From Ptychodera flava (taxonomy: Eukaryota > Hemichordata > Enteropneusta > Ptychoderidae): a stretch of DNA of 64,000 nt. A model generated the notes under the pieces. That model ran no database searches. It worked only from the letters and a program-made list of their open reading frames with translations, and was not told where the DNA came from. The stretch spans positions 248,001 to 312,000 of the forward strand of contig NW_027248393.1 of assembly GCF_041260155.1 (NCBI RefSeq), written 5' to 3'. Made by a program: the position numbers and the translations under genes. Of the stretch, positions 35,509-46,149 are shown one piece after another; within the stretch, counting starts at the first letter, position 1, and each line of letters begins with the position of its first letter.

Positions 35509-35793
35509 TCAACACGTTTTCATGGCATTAAAGTTTGCAATGACTGAGTTTAAAAAACCCAACTTATTTAGTGTAATAGCACATTGGAATTTGATCGAGT
35601 GTCCGGTTTGCCTTGTCGAGCTCGACAAGTCAATATGTTGCTTATCAATAGAAAAGTAAACATTTGCAACAAATTTAGTCTTTGGTGTTAGATTACAGTG
35701 CACAGTGAACGTTTCCCATACACTCTTGTCTACAATCAACACGGTCGTTTCTGCATGCAACTCACAGTAAACTTTACACTGCACCACATACAC
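35509..35793 (-). CDS. Possible ectodomain exon, 95 codons, Ig-like pattern uncertain
   Basis: A minus-strand open frame with two cysteines about 38 residues apart (FTVHCNLTP ... SIKFQCAITLN) and alternating hydrophobic residues between, loosely like a small Ig-type beta-sandwich. An N-glycosylation site (NLT) follows the first of these cysteines. An acceptor-like GTATGTGGTGCAG lies near its 5' end. Diverged relatives with broken frames occur at about 1620-1850 (plus) and 36455-36700 (plus); this is the only open copy. It could be an ectodomain exon of a receptor like those nearby, but no donor site or linked exons were confirmed. Confidence 0.3.
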   Translation of the reverse strand: MYVVQCKVYCELHAETTVLIVDKSVWETFTVHCNLTPKTKFVANVYFSIDKQHIDLSSSTRQTGHSIKFQCAITLNKLGFLNSVIANFNAMKTC

Positions 35794-36520
35794 ATCACCG
35801 AAGTTTCTTTAGGTGTTTATTTTAATTTGGGAACTTTATGAAGAAACACGTAAATTCTTTTCAAAATAAAGTTTTCTCCCTTCGATGTCAGTAATCACGA
35901 CAACGGTCCCTTTAGCATAGTCTGTAGCAGGTCCAGCACGGTCTACTCTATCAACAAGTATGACACAATACAACAATATTATCAACCAGAAAATTCTTAA
36001 CACCTCCTGCATGACACTTTTTTCTGCTTTCTCTTTTGTCTAAGTTAAATTGAACTTTCTTACTGGACACTTCTCCAAAATACACGACACAGCTACAAAA
36101 TAGACTAGACGAAAAGTGTCGATTTTACACATGCAAGTGCAATTCTCAATCAACACAGTACATTTTGTGCCATTAAATAACACACCCATTGTTTCTAAAA
36201 TAGTTCGCTGTATTTTGGCACGTAATTTCCCGGACGGCATCATACACGGCAACGGTTAAGTTAGCATGGAGGAGACGGCAATATCTCTCTGCCTTCAAAA
36301 TTTTCTTCACCTTGCTGAAGCAGTGTTCAACAGTCTGGTTGATGTTGAGGACTTTCTTCGAGATATAGATCCGACACCAAAATATATGTCAGTGAGTTTC
36401 GTCAGAGTTGTATTTCCCAAATCAAAGTACATGTAAATACCTAAAAGAAACCTTGATGATGAGTAGTGCAGTGTCAAGCTTGTTGTGAGTGGCATGCTGA
36501 ACGACTGTCGTGATTGTAGA
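35590..36520 (-). repeat. About 0.95-kb duplicated block, minus-strand copy
   Basis: Reverse-complement partner of 860-1850, with the same order of blocks ('gggaaatacaactctgac', 'ggtgtcggatctatatctcg', 'gcagagagatattgccgtct', 'ggcacaaaatgtactgtgtt', 'caaaccggacactcgatcaa'). Roughly 15% diverged. Includes most of the 95-codon frame at 35509-35793. Confidence 0.75.
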
Positions 36521-36700
36521 CTAGTCAGTGTATGGGAAACACGCTGTAATCTAACACCAAAGACTTAATTTGTTGCAAATGTTTACTTTTCTAATGATAT
36601 GCAACATGTAGACTCGTCGAGCTCTGCAAGGCAAACCGGACACTCGATCGAATTCCACTGTACTTTGTCTTGTCAGCCACAATTACTGCAAACGTTTGCA
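36455..36700 (+). repeat. Partial plus-strand copy of the same block
   Basis: 'gtagtgcagtgtcaagcttg', 'cagtgtatgggaaacacgct' and 'aggcaaaccggacactcgat' match 1620-1850 in the same orientation and 35590-35800 in reverse. It overlaps the end of the minus-strand copy by about 40 bp, so the two copies form an inverted pair. Confidence 0.75.
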
Positions 36701-36789
36701 ATATATTTTAATTGGTAGTTCTGATGTATATATGCACATAAAACAAGCAAGTGACAGCAAAATACCTCATCTTATGTTATAAATTTATA

Positions 36790-38000
36790 CCCTTATATCA
36801 ATAATCTGCTTTATAGCAAGAAAAAAGTGAAGTCTGGGGGATAAGATTCTTAAAACTTTCAAGACGTTATAAGGCAATGTAAAGATTATAGTAGTTAAAT
36901 GTTTTTGGACGGTGCAATACTCCTCTAAAACGATACCCAAGTGATTGAGTCCAGAAACATTAATAGATGGGCCCTTTCTGGCTAATGGTTTGATTAAAGC
37001 TCTTGACGCAATACCAAGTTTCACAGAACGAAAATTCATGGAAGTGTACAAAGTGAAATGCCGAAGTCTTACTACGAACCTTCTGTATCATCTCATATTA
37101 ATACTTCAAAGACACCTTTCTAAAAAATATATTGTGTCATCTCTTAATTACCTATATAATTATACGGCAATTTCGAATAATTTCTATTGATATGAAAAGT
37201 ACAGGGCTGAAAATAGTCTACTACACTAGTAAACATGACCTTGAAAATTGTTGTAAACTTATCCCGATTTTTCCTGTTGAACACGCTCATCGAGGGATAT
37301 TGACGTTATCATCCCATGCGCGGTCTTGCCAGAACCCCAGCATGTCCGACATGAACTGAGTGGTTCTTTATAAATCGATGGTGTTCATCTAAAAATGTAC
37401 TCAAATATACGTTTATGATTATTGGAACCCTTTGATTGAAAAGATTGGTTTCCAAACTCGCAGCTCTTTTACAAGTATCTATGCCGTTGTTACTATTAAT
37501 CTTCTATCATCAGATGGGGATGGCGTTAGGATTCATTATAAATATACTGGCTGCTTTGAACTTCATGTGTATTAATTGTCAACTCCTTTATTTCGGCCCC
37601 ACTTCAACGTTCGTATTTTGCGTGTAAGCAGGAGCAAACAAATCGTGTACGCATTACAGATATTGTTTGCCGCCATATTATTCATGTATTTTACTGATGA
37701 TTTCGCTAATTTGTACTTATCGCAAAATTTCTCTTGTATTTAACATAAAGCTTTAAAATGTCAGGATCGGAAGTTAATAAGCTTTATTAGGACAGGTGGG
37801 CTAAGTGGAAGCACAAGATTTGTTTCTCTTGTCGTCAGATCATATGATGATAATGATGATTGTTGTTAATTTATATATGAAGTTTTCGTCTAAACAGTGT
37901 CGACAACGATCCTTACATTTGTCATCAGTGATAAATAATTTAACCACAAGAGTTAGTCAACTATCTCATCAAATGACACAAGACGTAAGATAAAGTGTGT
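36790..38000 (+). repeat. Duplicated receptor 3'-flank block (copy 1)
   Basis: This block resembles about 49080-50110, the region just downstream of receptor B's tail exon, with shared pieces such as 'aaacatgaccttgaaaa' and 'tcgtgtacgcattacaga/cgtgtacgcgttacaaac'. Its left end also resembles 54600-54960. In this copy no tail exon follows at the expected place (about 38060), so it seems to be a flank without its gene. Confidence 0.6.
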
Positions 38001-38618
38001 TTGTTAATGCTTCAACAAGTGGCTGCCATAGGTGCCGCATTTCTTTCTGTCATCTTGACAGACCAACCTACGCCGGACATTTTGTAGGCAACAACACGAA
38101 GAATGCTCAACATGCATTGCTTCCGTTGGCAAAGTATCCAAACTAGCACTAATATTTATTTCACTGTTGTCATATAATTGCAAAATCATGTTATACAGCA
38201 TGTTAAACATCTGTATGTGTAACATTGGTTTGGAAAACATATATTAATCGTAATGGTTACTGCACAGCTTTAAAGCCCCATAAGCTGTAACTTTTACCTA
38301 TTTTTACCTTTTTTTTTGCTTAGTAAAACATGTCAAAACGTCAATAAAATATGTTCAGTTCTTCCAAAATGATGTATTTCCGTAAAGGAAATCGTAAATT
38401 ACCTCCCCCGCCGATGCAGATGTCAACAACGTTGTATTCCAGTCCGGACTAGAATGGAAATTGGCAACATAAAATCGCTTGTTGTTGGCCTACGGTACGT
38501 GTTGTGATCCCAAAACTAATGTGTGATTATGCTTTTTTTGACAGGACAATTAACATAAGTAAGTCATCATTGAAAACAAAACTAAGAGAAAATGTCAAAA
38601 GTTACAGCTTATGGAGCT
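38001..38618. other. No gene seen
   Basis: AT-rich; where a receptor tail would be expected by comparison with 50212, none is present. Confidence 0.45.
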
Positions 38619-38955
38619 TTAAGGTAATATGCACCTCGAAAGTGAAAGACCTAAACTTTTGCTCAAACTTTCCTAAGTGAAAATTTCGACCATTCTCTTA
38701 CCGAAGCAAAAATAAAAATCAGGGGTCACCGAGCAAACTTTGGTACTAGAGAGACAAATAACTTGCGATTTCTCGATATTTGAAATTCAAAATGGCCGCA
38801 ATCCCTGTGTTAACTCTATGGGAAAAACTAAGACGGTTAAAAACTTTTCTTTTGCCAAGAGCTGCAAAATGAGCCCCCACAAGTGGTATGTCAGAAGAAA
38901 CTTGATTACATTTGAAGGCCCCAATTTCTGTCCCCGAGGTGGCGTTCTACCTTAA
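38619..38955 (-). mobile_element. TTAA-flanked MITE, complete copy, reversed
   Basis: TTAA at 38619-38622 and 38952-38955; 'ggtaatatgcacctcgaaag' at the left and 'ccccgaggtggcgttctacc' at the right. The interior is the reverse complement of the 11382-11743 copy. Confidence 0.85.
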
Positions 38956-39378
38956 CAGGCCTGTAGAGTCGGACAAACTGTTATCACGTGGGCACTCTTT
39001 GAGCACTTATGTCGTAGACCAGCTTATTTATGGTATGTGTGTGTGCACTTTAACCTTTATGGACTTTTTCAACGGTGTGCGCATAGTTCAAAACAAAATG
39101 CTTACAATACATGAGTACTCCAGGTGAAATCATCTTTCTTTCTCTGACTGCTGCCTTACCAGTCGCCCTTATTACCGTGTTGAAGCAAGAAATATCCTTT
39201 ATAGTATCAAATTATTTGAAATAGTGGCCCATGCCAAGCACGAACTAGTATTTGATAAGGGAATCAACCGCCCTCAATAACACAGGTATACTTAATAGTT
39301 AACTATAGCGATGACGTTGTAATATTGGAATGACGTGGTAATGCTGCTTCATGCGAGTTCAATGAGAGCTACACTTAC
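38956..39378. other. No gene seen
   Basis: No supported coding sequence; a 71-codon plus-strand frame runs out of the MITE and has no domain. Confidence 0.4.
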
Positions 39379-39563
39379 AGTTGTTGGCTCCCTTGATTTC
39401 GTACCCAGTTGTATCCGAAAAATCGTCGGCTGATTGCTCCGTTTCGGACTGGTTCCATCGACGCGGACGCTGCTCCCTTCATATGAATAGTCAAAGGTTG
39501 AAATTCCATTGACGCCAACGCTACTCTTTTGGTGTCAATAGTTAAAGGTTGAGATGTCATTGA
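39379..39563 (-). CDS. Candidate internal exon with 17-residue repeats
   Basis: A 185-nt minus-strand segment bounded by acceptor GTCTTTACAG and donor GTAAGTGT, both near consensus. Only one frame (phase 0 in) is open. It codes a tandem repeat: SMTSQPLTIDTKRVALA is followed by SMEFQPLTIHMKGAASA and then SMEPV, so a 51-bp unit repeats about 2.3 times in frame. I do not recognise the protein. It lies about 2.2 kb beyond receptor A's stop codon and cannot be part of A's main transcript. The good splice sites and frame-keeping repeat support an exon; lack of any linked exon weakens it. Confidence 0.35.
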
Positions 39564-40199
39564 CTGTAAAGACTATAAAATGTAAGAGGATGAATATAAT
39601 TAAACGGTATATTGCCTTGTTGATAACGTTCGCTCTCCCCACTTCCTTGCAACGACATCTAATTTTTGAATATCTGCATTCTTCATTATGCATAAAGAGA
39701 GATACTCTTGCTTTGTCACAGTCGCTCAAATTCGGCTCAACAATCGAGATATACCCATATCATAACATCTACCAGCTCACGTTTATTATGACATTTTCTC
39801 ATACCACAGTTTTATATTAACAGTTTGTTTTTAACCTGGTCAGCTCTAACCAAAGCAGTGCCTTTTATCAACATCAGTAAGAATATTCAACTGAATTCAA
39901 GGTTCACTGCCTATTTCAATGGATGCTCATTTCATGTTTCCCTTAGCACGGAGGAACAGCTACTCCATTTATAGGACTCCGAGAAAGCTATCATATACGA
40001 AAATGTGACGACCTTAAAGAGCTTCGAATAAAATTTTGTCGTCTAATTCGCTTGTTTGAAGCTTGAAGAAAGGTTATTGAGGACGTTGTCAATCACAAGC
40101 AAGACACCTTGCTTCACTCGGTGATTATTTCCCGCCAAATATGCTAATTTTCATCCAGAGGTCTTGTATACGCAACCATATATCCTCGCTTGCCGTTTA
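39564..40199. other. No gene seen
   Basis: AT-rich; open frames overlap on both strands without features. Confidence 0.4.
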
Positions 40200-40328
40200 C
40201 AGCCAATAAAAGCTCTACAGAGGCCACACCACTTGTAATTGTGGTATGACCCGGACTCTATTGAATGGACGCCGGTACCCATCCGTACCGGAGCGATGCT
40301 GTGTCAACAGGTATGTACGCTCAATGGC

Positions 40329-40404
<76 letters not shown>

Positions 40405-41819
40405 AGAGAGCAATGTTTTGCCATTCAGTTGCAACTTGAACAATGGATCGGGGTTTGATGGCATGAGTATCATTTACATCTCCTTTTCTCAGCGTTACTT
40501 TCAGTAGTTTCTGACATAAGTAACATTTTCCTTCTCTTATTCGCCGATTATTCGTACTCGTCATAGGCGAATCTCCCTTATCATTGAACGTAAACACTAG
40601 ATCACATTAATTTTATAATGAGTTCTTTATTACTATGAATACAATGATTATGAGTACCTTAATTACGCATGAATAAGACCGAGCAGTGGGAAAAGAGGTC
40701 GCCAATAGTTACATGGCAAATGAATTTTTCCAACTCTGTAAACCCTTTCGACATATTAATAAATAGATCAAGTATATAAACTAAGCCTAGTACTGTTTCT
40801 CCGCATCTTAATATAGTTCCATATCCGGTTTGAAATTTGTAGATTCATTTCTGATGAGAACGTTTCCCGATTCATCCAGAGGGCCTCCGTCTACGCGTTG
40901 ATTTCAAGGCGAATACCCTTATAATGAAATCAGACATGCACAAACAAGCTTTGGCGATTCACATAAAATTGAGCCGATCCCACTGCAAGAGTCTCCTTCA
41001 AAGATCCATTTTATGTAACTGTTGTCAGAGCTGCTAACGAATGTAACAGCATCTTAAATATTATTCCCGTCTTTTTGTGAGTTAATCATTGCCACTAACA
41101 ATACAGAAACAGGTAACGTGTATTCTTATGGTTTATGGTCAATCCCGAGGTCGATGACCTTCGGTGCAATATGGGAAAGGCAATAGCTGTATGTTTTCTG
41201 TTGAAGACCATTATTAAACAAGAAAAATACCACAGAAGAATACATCCAACCAATGTCTTAGGAAACTATAAACTTGAAGATTAAAAGTTAAAACAATCAA
41301 TCATTGTTAAATGTGAATTTTACAATGAGCGAACATAAATCTGTTTTTAATCCGTCCTGGTAAATACATCGCTGCGACTCGGCCGTACTGAAAAACGGCC
41401 TTAGTATCCAACAGAATTCGCTAAACTGAAATGATATTTGCTTCTATGGGAATACTTAACTCGACGCAAGCCTGAATATATCAAGTGGTCGCTGACCACC
41501 TGTCTTTCGAGTATTTGTACTGTGACATACGGTCCTCAACCATGCAATTTAGTAATGAGAAAATAAAACAAACTATACATCTCCGCTTGCAGAAGATTGC
41601 GTAAATGCAGGGTTTTGTATACGATGACTTGGTCATTACAGTCACGACTCAAGGAGTGACGTTTTTGTAACTCAATCACAGATTGTCCAAACTCACTTGA
41701 CGAATAATATTTGAAAATTAATATCGATTTTCTTTAGGCAATAACAATTCTACTAAGTCCCAGTCGGCGAAAAATACTGTTGTTAGTGTACACGAAAGCT
41801 AATCCGATGCTCATCTGCG
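40200..41819. repeat. Receptor A 3'-flank block, duplicated downstream of receptor C
   Basis: Pieces of this stretch recur in order at 57670-59480 and 62607-63200. Shared blocks include 'ggactctattgaatgg' (40252/57690), 'tctccgtatctta' (40798/59058), 'gcatcttaaatattattccc' (41050/59290), 'ccgaggtcgatgacctt' (41145/59397) and 'caaccaatgtctta' (41248/62640). It shows that receptors A and C arose from a duplication that included several kb of 3' DNA. No gene seen inside. Confidence 0.75.
40333..40410. repeat. (GA)n microsatellite
   Basis: GA/AG dinucleotides with two interruptions. The Arg/Glu and Ser/Leu open frames across it are simple-repeat artefacts. Confidence 0.98.
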
Positions 41820-42168
41820 TCAATTTGGCTTTAACTCATCGTTATCGTCCGTTCTGCGTTCAGTATCGTGAGTGAGCTCCCAGTAATCATGATCCGATGC
41901 CTGATCTTCAACGCGAAGGCTTTTGTATAGCGAAACGGGAATATTTCTCAACTCTGTGTATGAGTCCTCTGGTGGGTGATTCCCATTGCCTCTTGGAGTG
42001 AGACTCTGGTACGCATGCTCAGGAAGGCGATTGCTTTGTAACAAATCTGTATACCCGGACTGGTCTGCAGAAATGGGTAGAGAAGAAACATTTCCATTCT
42101 CGGTTTGGTACGGCGGTGCAGGGGTGGCATATTCATGGTTAGCATCCTTTCCTTCCCTTAGATTTTTT
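41820..42168 (-). CDS. Receptor A, last exon: cytoplasmic tail with five YxxL motifs
   Basis: A 349-nt exon after acceptor GTGTTCATTTACAG, entering in phase 2, with a TGA stop at 41820-41822. The 115-residue tail has tyrosines in YTDL (39), YQSL (53), YTEL (70), YKSL (81) and YWEL (95). The YTEL and YKSL motifs are separated by seven residues, which fits the ITAM pattern YxxL-x6-8-YxxL. SGYTDL and SLYKSL fit the ITIM consensus S/I/V/L-x-Y-x-x-L. Such motifs bind Syk/ZAP-type or SHP-type SH2 proteins after phosphorylation; YxxL can also act as an endocytic sorting signal. The tail is otherwise hydrophilic and acidic at its end (TERRTDDNDELKPN). Its function as a signalling tail is inferred. 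Confidence 0.82.
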
Positions 42169-43229
42169 CTGTAAATGAACACAATAAAGACAGTCAATAG
42201 TGATGGACTTTTTATTGAAATTATTCTGAAGGTGGTGTTATTGACATTTGTAGTTTCCTAATGTGCCAAGTCTGACATCGAAGGATTGAGCTCGAGCTCA
42301 CTCGTGCTGTTTTCTGACCATCATCATACATCCTTCTATAACAGTTAAAATATACAAGTGCACATTATAAAAAACTGATGTCCTGCATATCAGAAAAAAA
42401 TAAACCGCAAGGCTTGTAGGATACGAAGTCAACAGTTTGCCCTTGGTTGCCATTTTCAATAAAATTAAACATTTCTTTAAGTTGTGATCTTTGTTCGATT
42501 TGAAAATCATGTTTTCTTATTTTAGACATTCGAATCAGTGAAGAATTGAAGTGTCTGCTTTTTTCTTTCTAAAGGGCAATCAGCAACATTGCGACATCGC
42601 TACTCCAGAATGTCTCTGGTTGTATTTTTAATGAAAAAACGTAAATGCTTTGTGATCTTTAAGCTCTTGTTGGATATTGAGGTTTGGTTCCTAATCTCAC
42701 AGAGACACTAGTAATTCATCAGCACAAGCGTCGACGTCGTTGCAAGTTTTACGAAAAAGGGTTGAAAGTTTGCACTTATATATTGCCCTTCATGAAGTCA
42801 ATTATATATTATCGTTGAAGCCTCTATGATAAGAGAAATTTTAAATTTAACCGCCTCTCTAATTATAGCAGGACAGGAGTGTTTCTTAAACAATTAAGTG
42901 AGTTTGCTCGTCAAGTCAGTAAGGTTTAAATATTTGAGCAAATGTCTATGCAACATCGTTAAAGAGGATTTCTGTAACCTGTATGTGCAGTAGCGAATCA
43001 CTTTATTTGTTTGACTAAACGAGCACAGGGGTGTGTCGCAGATAGCCGATACTGTAAAAAACAGAGTGAATTCCTTGCGCATTTGATGGTGACACATATA
43101 CAAACTGCGATTGTATTACTAAATGTGATGTATAAATTTTGTGGCGTATCATTTGGCAGTAAATCGGAATCCGTATAACTCTCTATCGACGAAAATTCAT
43201 AGCTTTGATTAATATTTAACCATTCTTAC
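42169..43229 (-). other. Receptor A intron between transmembrane and tail exons
   Basis: 1061 bp from donor GTAAG (at 43229) to acceptor ACAG (at 42169). Parallels the 924-bp intron of receptor B (50561-51484), with shared blocks such as 'ggggtgtgtcgcagatagcc' and 'ttgcgcatttgatg'. No exon seen inside. Confidence 0.7.
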
Positions 43230-43308
43230 CTCCTACACCACAGAAGGACCGCTCCTATTACCAAGCCCACTGTCAATAATGCCAGTGCACTAACTACAGA
43301 GATAATGA
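43230..43308 (-). CDS. Receptor A, transmembrane exon
   Basis: A 79-nt minus-strand exon between a short GCAG acceptor and donor AG/GTAAG. Phase 1 in, phase 2 out. It codes a helix (IIISVVSALALLTVGLVIGA, then VLLWCRR) that ends in basic residues and runs into the tail's KNLR. The cysteine just inside the membrane could be palmitoylated. Receptor B's exon at 51485-51563 has the same length and phases. Confidence 0.85.
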
Positions 43309-43655
43309 CTGCGAAGATAAAAAAATATAACGCGAAAGCCGAGGTCAAGTTTTACCATTATTAACGCTTTAACCTCCACTCTGAATATTTTCAGGTTTCT
43401 CTGCAGCGAAACACATGAACCTCTGCGTTTACGCTTTGTTGTGACATTGTCTTCATTATCAAGACTCACAAACATGAACATTTTGAATAAAATCCTTCCG
43501 TAGCTGTAAGACCATGAAGACTCACTAATATACGAACCCCCTTCCTTTCATCTAACATTTGGGAGTAATTACACATTCCCGAAACCCCATCGCGCCGATT
43601 AGAATAGTATTTAAAGTGACGAACAATAATGACGTAAAAAGAGGTGTATGCTTAC

Positions 43656-43952
43656 TGATGCTATTCCCAGTCGAACTTTGCTCGGTCGTTGCTGGTGTTT
43701 CTGACTTCATTGAAGTCAGGCCGAAAGTCGTTGACCTCGACCACGTTAATGTAATAGCTTTGTGCGTTGGCTCATCAGTCTTCAGTGTCCTGACATCAGT
43801 AGTTGTTGCTGTACTGACCTCCCCTGAGGAAGGGGTTGATATTGTCGTACTGGCGGGAGTTGAAAAGTACGAACTGAAGGTGGATGATTGGGATATCTTA
43901 GCGGTTGTTGATGGATTGGGTCGTTGCGTTGTCGAGAGAGTCTCGTTTTTCA
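43656..43952 (-). CDS. Receptor A, Ser/Thr-rich stalk exon
   Basis: A 297-nt exon on the minus strand, acceptor TTTTTTACAG and donor GTAAGC, phase 1 on both sides. About half the residues are Ser or Thr (LSTTQRPNPSTTAKISQS..., ATTTDVRTL, PATTEQSSTGNS), with scattered Pro: a mucin-like, O-glycosylated stalk holding an ectodomain off the membrane. It aligns end to end with receptor B's stalk (52283-52651) without gaps after the STTQRP block. In A the upstream part of the stalk is displaced by about 1.15 kb of other DNA (43953-45110). Confidence 0.78.
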
Positions 43953-45110
43953 CTGTAAAAAATCAAAGGCAACTAAAAAACATAAGTTTATGAAATATTA
44001 TTTCTGAATTGACTAAGCTTTTACCTGTGCTTTATACACGACGTCTTGATTACAATAACTGACGAATAACCTTTATCGAAAAACAGTGAACGATTACCTA
44101 CAAACCAGAGTGTTTGAAAGCGAATACAACGACTCACAGAGGCTAATTCTTAAACAGCATGTTATCTTTCAAGCGCCATAGTTTTACAGGGTTGTGGTCG
44201 TAATTATGTTTAATTGTAACTGATATTAACAGATTTAGTAGGTATAATAGGTTTCCTTGAAGCGAACTTTATATAAATGCTTTGACCACAGGCAACAGAG
44301 TGTTTTCCTTTACCCGGGTACTAGCGCCGGGTACGTCGAACTAGTACACGGCTTTAACAGCAAGTTAAGATGAATATCGTAATATGGGTATACTTGTATT
44401 TTAAGAATACTGATTTTGCTTATAGTTGACGAAAGACGAAATCTGTCTGTATTTTCACATTGGATACTTTATTTCTTGTATAATAATTTTTTCTTCAAAT
44501 GAACGTTAGTCTGACAAATTTCGTCCGGACTGAAAGTACAGGGCAGATGGAACTAGTACAACGTTCATGTCAGTTGACATAAAAGTGTGAAGAAAATGAA
44601 GGCGAGTCCCGATCGTGCACCCATTTGTCTAGGCGTTTGATCAATTTAAAATTTTTAGATTTGGAATCCCTTTTGAAATGCCGGTCAAAGTTCTTTGATA
44701 TATGGAATAGAGTTGCATCTTAAATATGATAAAGATCGTTTTAAAAGTTGTTTGCCAAAGTATTTGGATTTGCCCACACGGCTGGGTTCAACCATCATTT
44801 AGCGATTATTTCTACAATGGCACACGAGTAACTTTACATAATGATTTTCGTGGCCCGACGATTCATTTTCTTTCATATCCAGGACTGTCAAAGACCATTG
44901 ATGTTAATTATTCGTTGCATGTTTCATTCTTTCTTTCTTCCAGCTTACAGATATACTCCTTCATTTATATTCTTGCCTGTCATAACGTTTGAGTGGAGTT
45001 TGGCTTCGGAATAAATCTGCAAGGGAATGTATCATGACATTACCGCATAGTTTCCTAAAATTTAATTTGAGTGTTCGTCCATGTATGCCAAAACCCAATC
45101 TAGTCCTTTT
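43953..45110. other. About 1.15 kb in receptor A absent from receptor B
   Basis: In receptor B the coding sequences on both sides of this segment are adjacent within one exon. Here they are separated by AT-rich DNA that supplies the TTTTTTACAG acceptor used at 43953. It could be an insertion in A that became an intron, or B could have lost an intron. No coding sequence or clear terminal repeats seen. Confidence 0.6.
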
Positions 45111-45202
45111 CGTCAAAGGACTTGGTACAGCAGGTGGCTGGGGAAGGTTGAATGGTGGCAAACGTGCACAATGTGTACAAATAAGGAACATTCTCGATGC
45201 CT
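45111..45202 (-). CDS. Receptor A, upstream stalk segment (partial, donor unclear)
   Basis: After acceptor ACATAAACAG the minus strand codes (in phase 1) a stretch ending FLICTHCARLPPFNLPQPPA. It is equivalent to LLCHCARLPPPPPLPPAVPV in receptor B and to CTRCRRLPPFF in receptor F. Similarity to B stops near 45110. I see no strong donor there, so whether this piece still splices to the stalk exon at 43952 is uncertain; receptor A may be damaged. Confidence 0.42.
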
Positions 45203-46149
45203 CTGTTTATGTGTTGAAGACCATAGATCTGTCAATGTAACCTATAGGACGAAAGAGAAATATTTGGGTTTTATTTAATCTTTGATACAAAACTACACTT
45301 TAACCCTTCACTAGTAACTCATTGTCCTAGTTCTTGTATTGCTTCTTTGTACCTGCAGACAGTGTTCAAACACATTACTCATTTAAATTTATGATATTCA
45401 AATACTCCGAATTTCTTACACCATGCACCGTAAATTTGCATATGTGACAGTGTAGAATTATCTCAGGCCATGAAACATAATTTAATACGTCATTTAATAT
45501 GAACATTGTCTAACACAGAATGTTATTAAATATGGCGCATGTTGACAAGAAGCAAATACGATTTTGTAACACTGTGCGAGTATGAGCGCTTCATGAACTC
45601 TATTGCGTGTGGAGCGATCGCTGTTAGAAAATTTATAACAACTTAGCTCGGTTATTGAACCACTCTTTTTAGAGGTGGGGGAGGGTGGCCGAGCGGTTTT
45701 GACTGTGATTTATTCGCTAAGTGACTGGGTGCCGAACGTTGTGAGTTCGATTTCCTGCTTCCTGTTGGTTTTGAAAGGTGAGAACATAGAACGTATATCC
45801 AGCTGTCCTTTAATTGACCGCGAAGAGCAATAGCTATTTCGTTTCGTCGACAGTTGTTCGCTACATTATCTTACTCTTAGAAATTATTCAAATACGTACT
45901 TACACGGTAGTATGACAGAACCGACGTAATGAAATGAATATTAAGTTCCCGTCTTTGTAATCAGGTTTGATGTAGGATAAAGTCACTGTCTTCTCATTCG
46001 CTAAAGGTTCTACTTCGGAATAAAAATGACGCGATGTGTTCAACAGACTCAAACGTCAAAAAGGTCACGTGATGGCAGTACAAACAAACGCATGTGTACA
46101 AGCGTGTACAGCAATATAGACTGTCGACAGTCCTTGTGACCTTTCTGTC
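45203..46149. repeat. Receptor A upstream block, duplicated at 52740-53640
   Basis: Shared pieces include 'tgggttttattgaat/tgggttttatttaat', 'gaccgtgaataacaa/gaccgcgaagagcaa', 'cctgcttcctgttggttt' and 'aaaaatgacgcga'. Should hold upstream parts of receptor A, but I could not identify ectodomain or signal-peptide exons. Confidence 0.7.
45670..45765 (+). pseudogene. tRNA-Leu/Ser-like sequence (degenerate)
   Basis: 'GGTGGCCGAGCGGTTTTGAC' fits an internal A box of a class II tRNA, and 'GAGTTCGATTTCC' about 60 bp on fits a B box with a mismatch. The acceptor stem does not pair well. A more decayed copy sits at 53205-53280 in receptor B's equivalent block, so it was duplicated with the receptor. 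It may be a dead tRNA gene or the head of a tRNA-derived SINE. Confidence 0.4.

Noticed and set aside
40215-40597. Arg/Glu-rich and Ser/Leu-rich frames
   Set aside because: They are translations of the (GA)n microsatellite.
45670-45765. Functional tRNA gene
   Set aside because: A-box and B-box-like parts are present, but the acceptor stem does not pair and the duplicate at 53205 has decayed. Kept only as a tRNA-like remnant.
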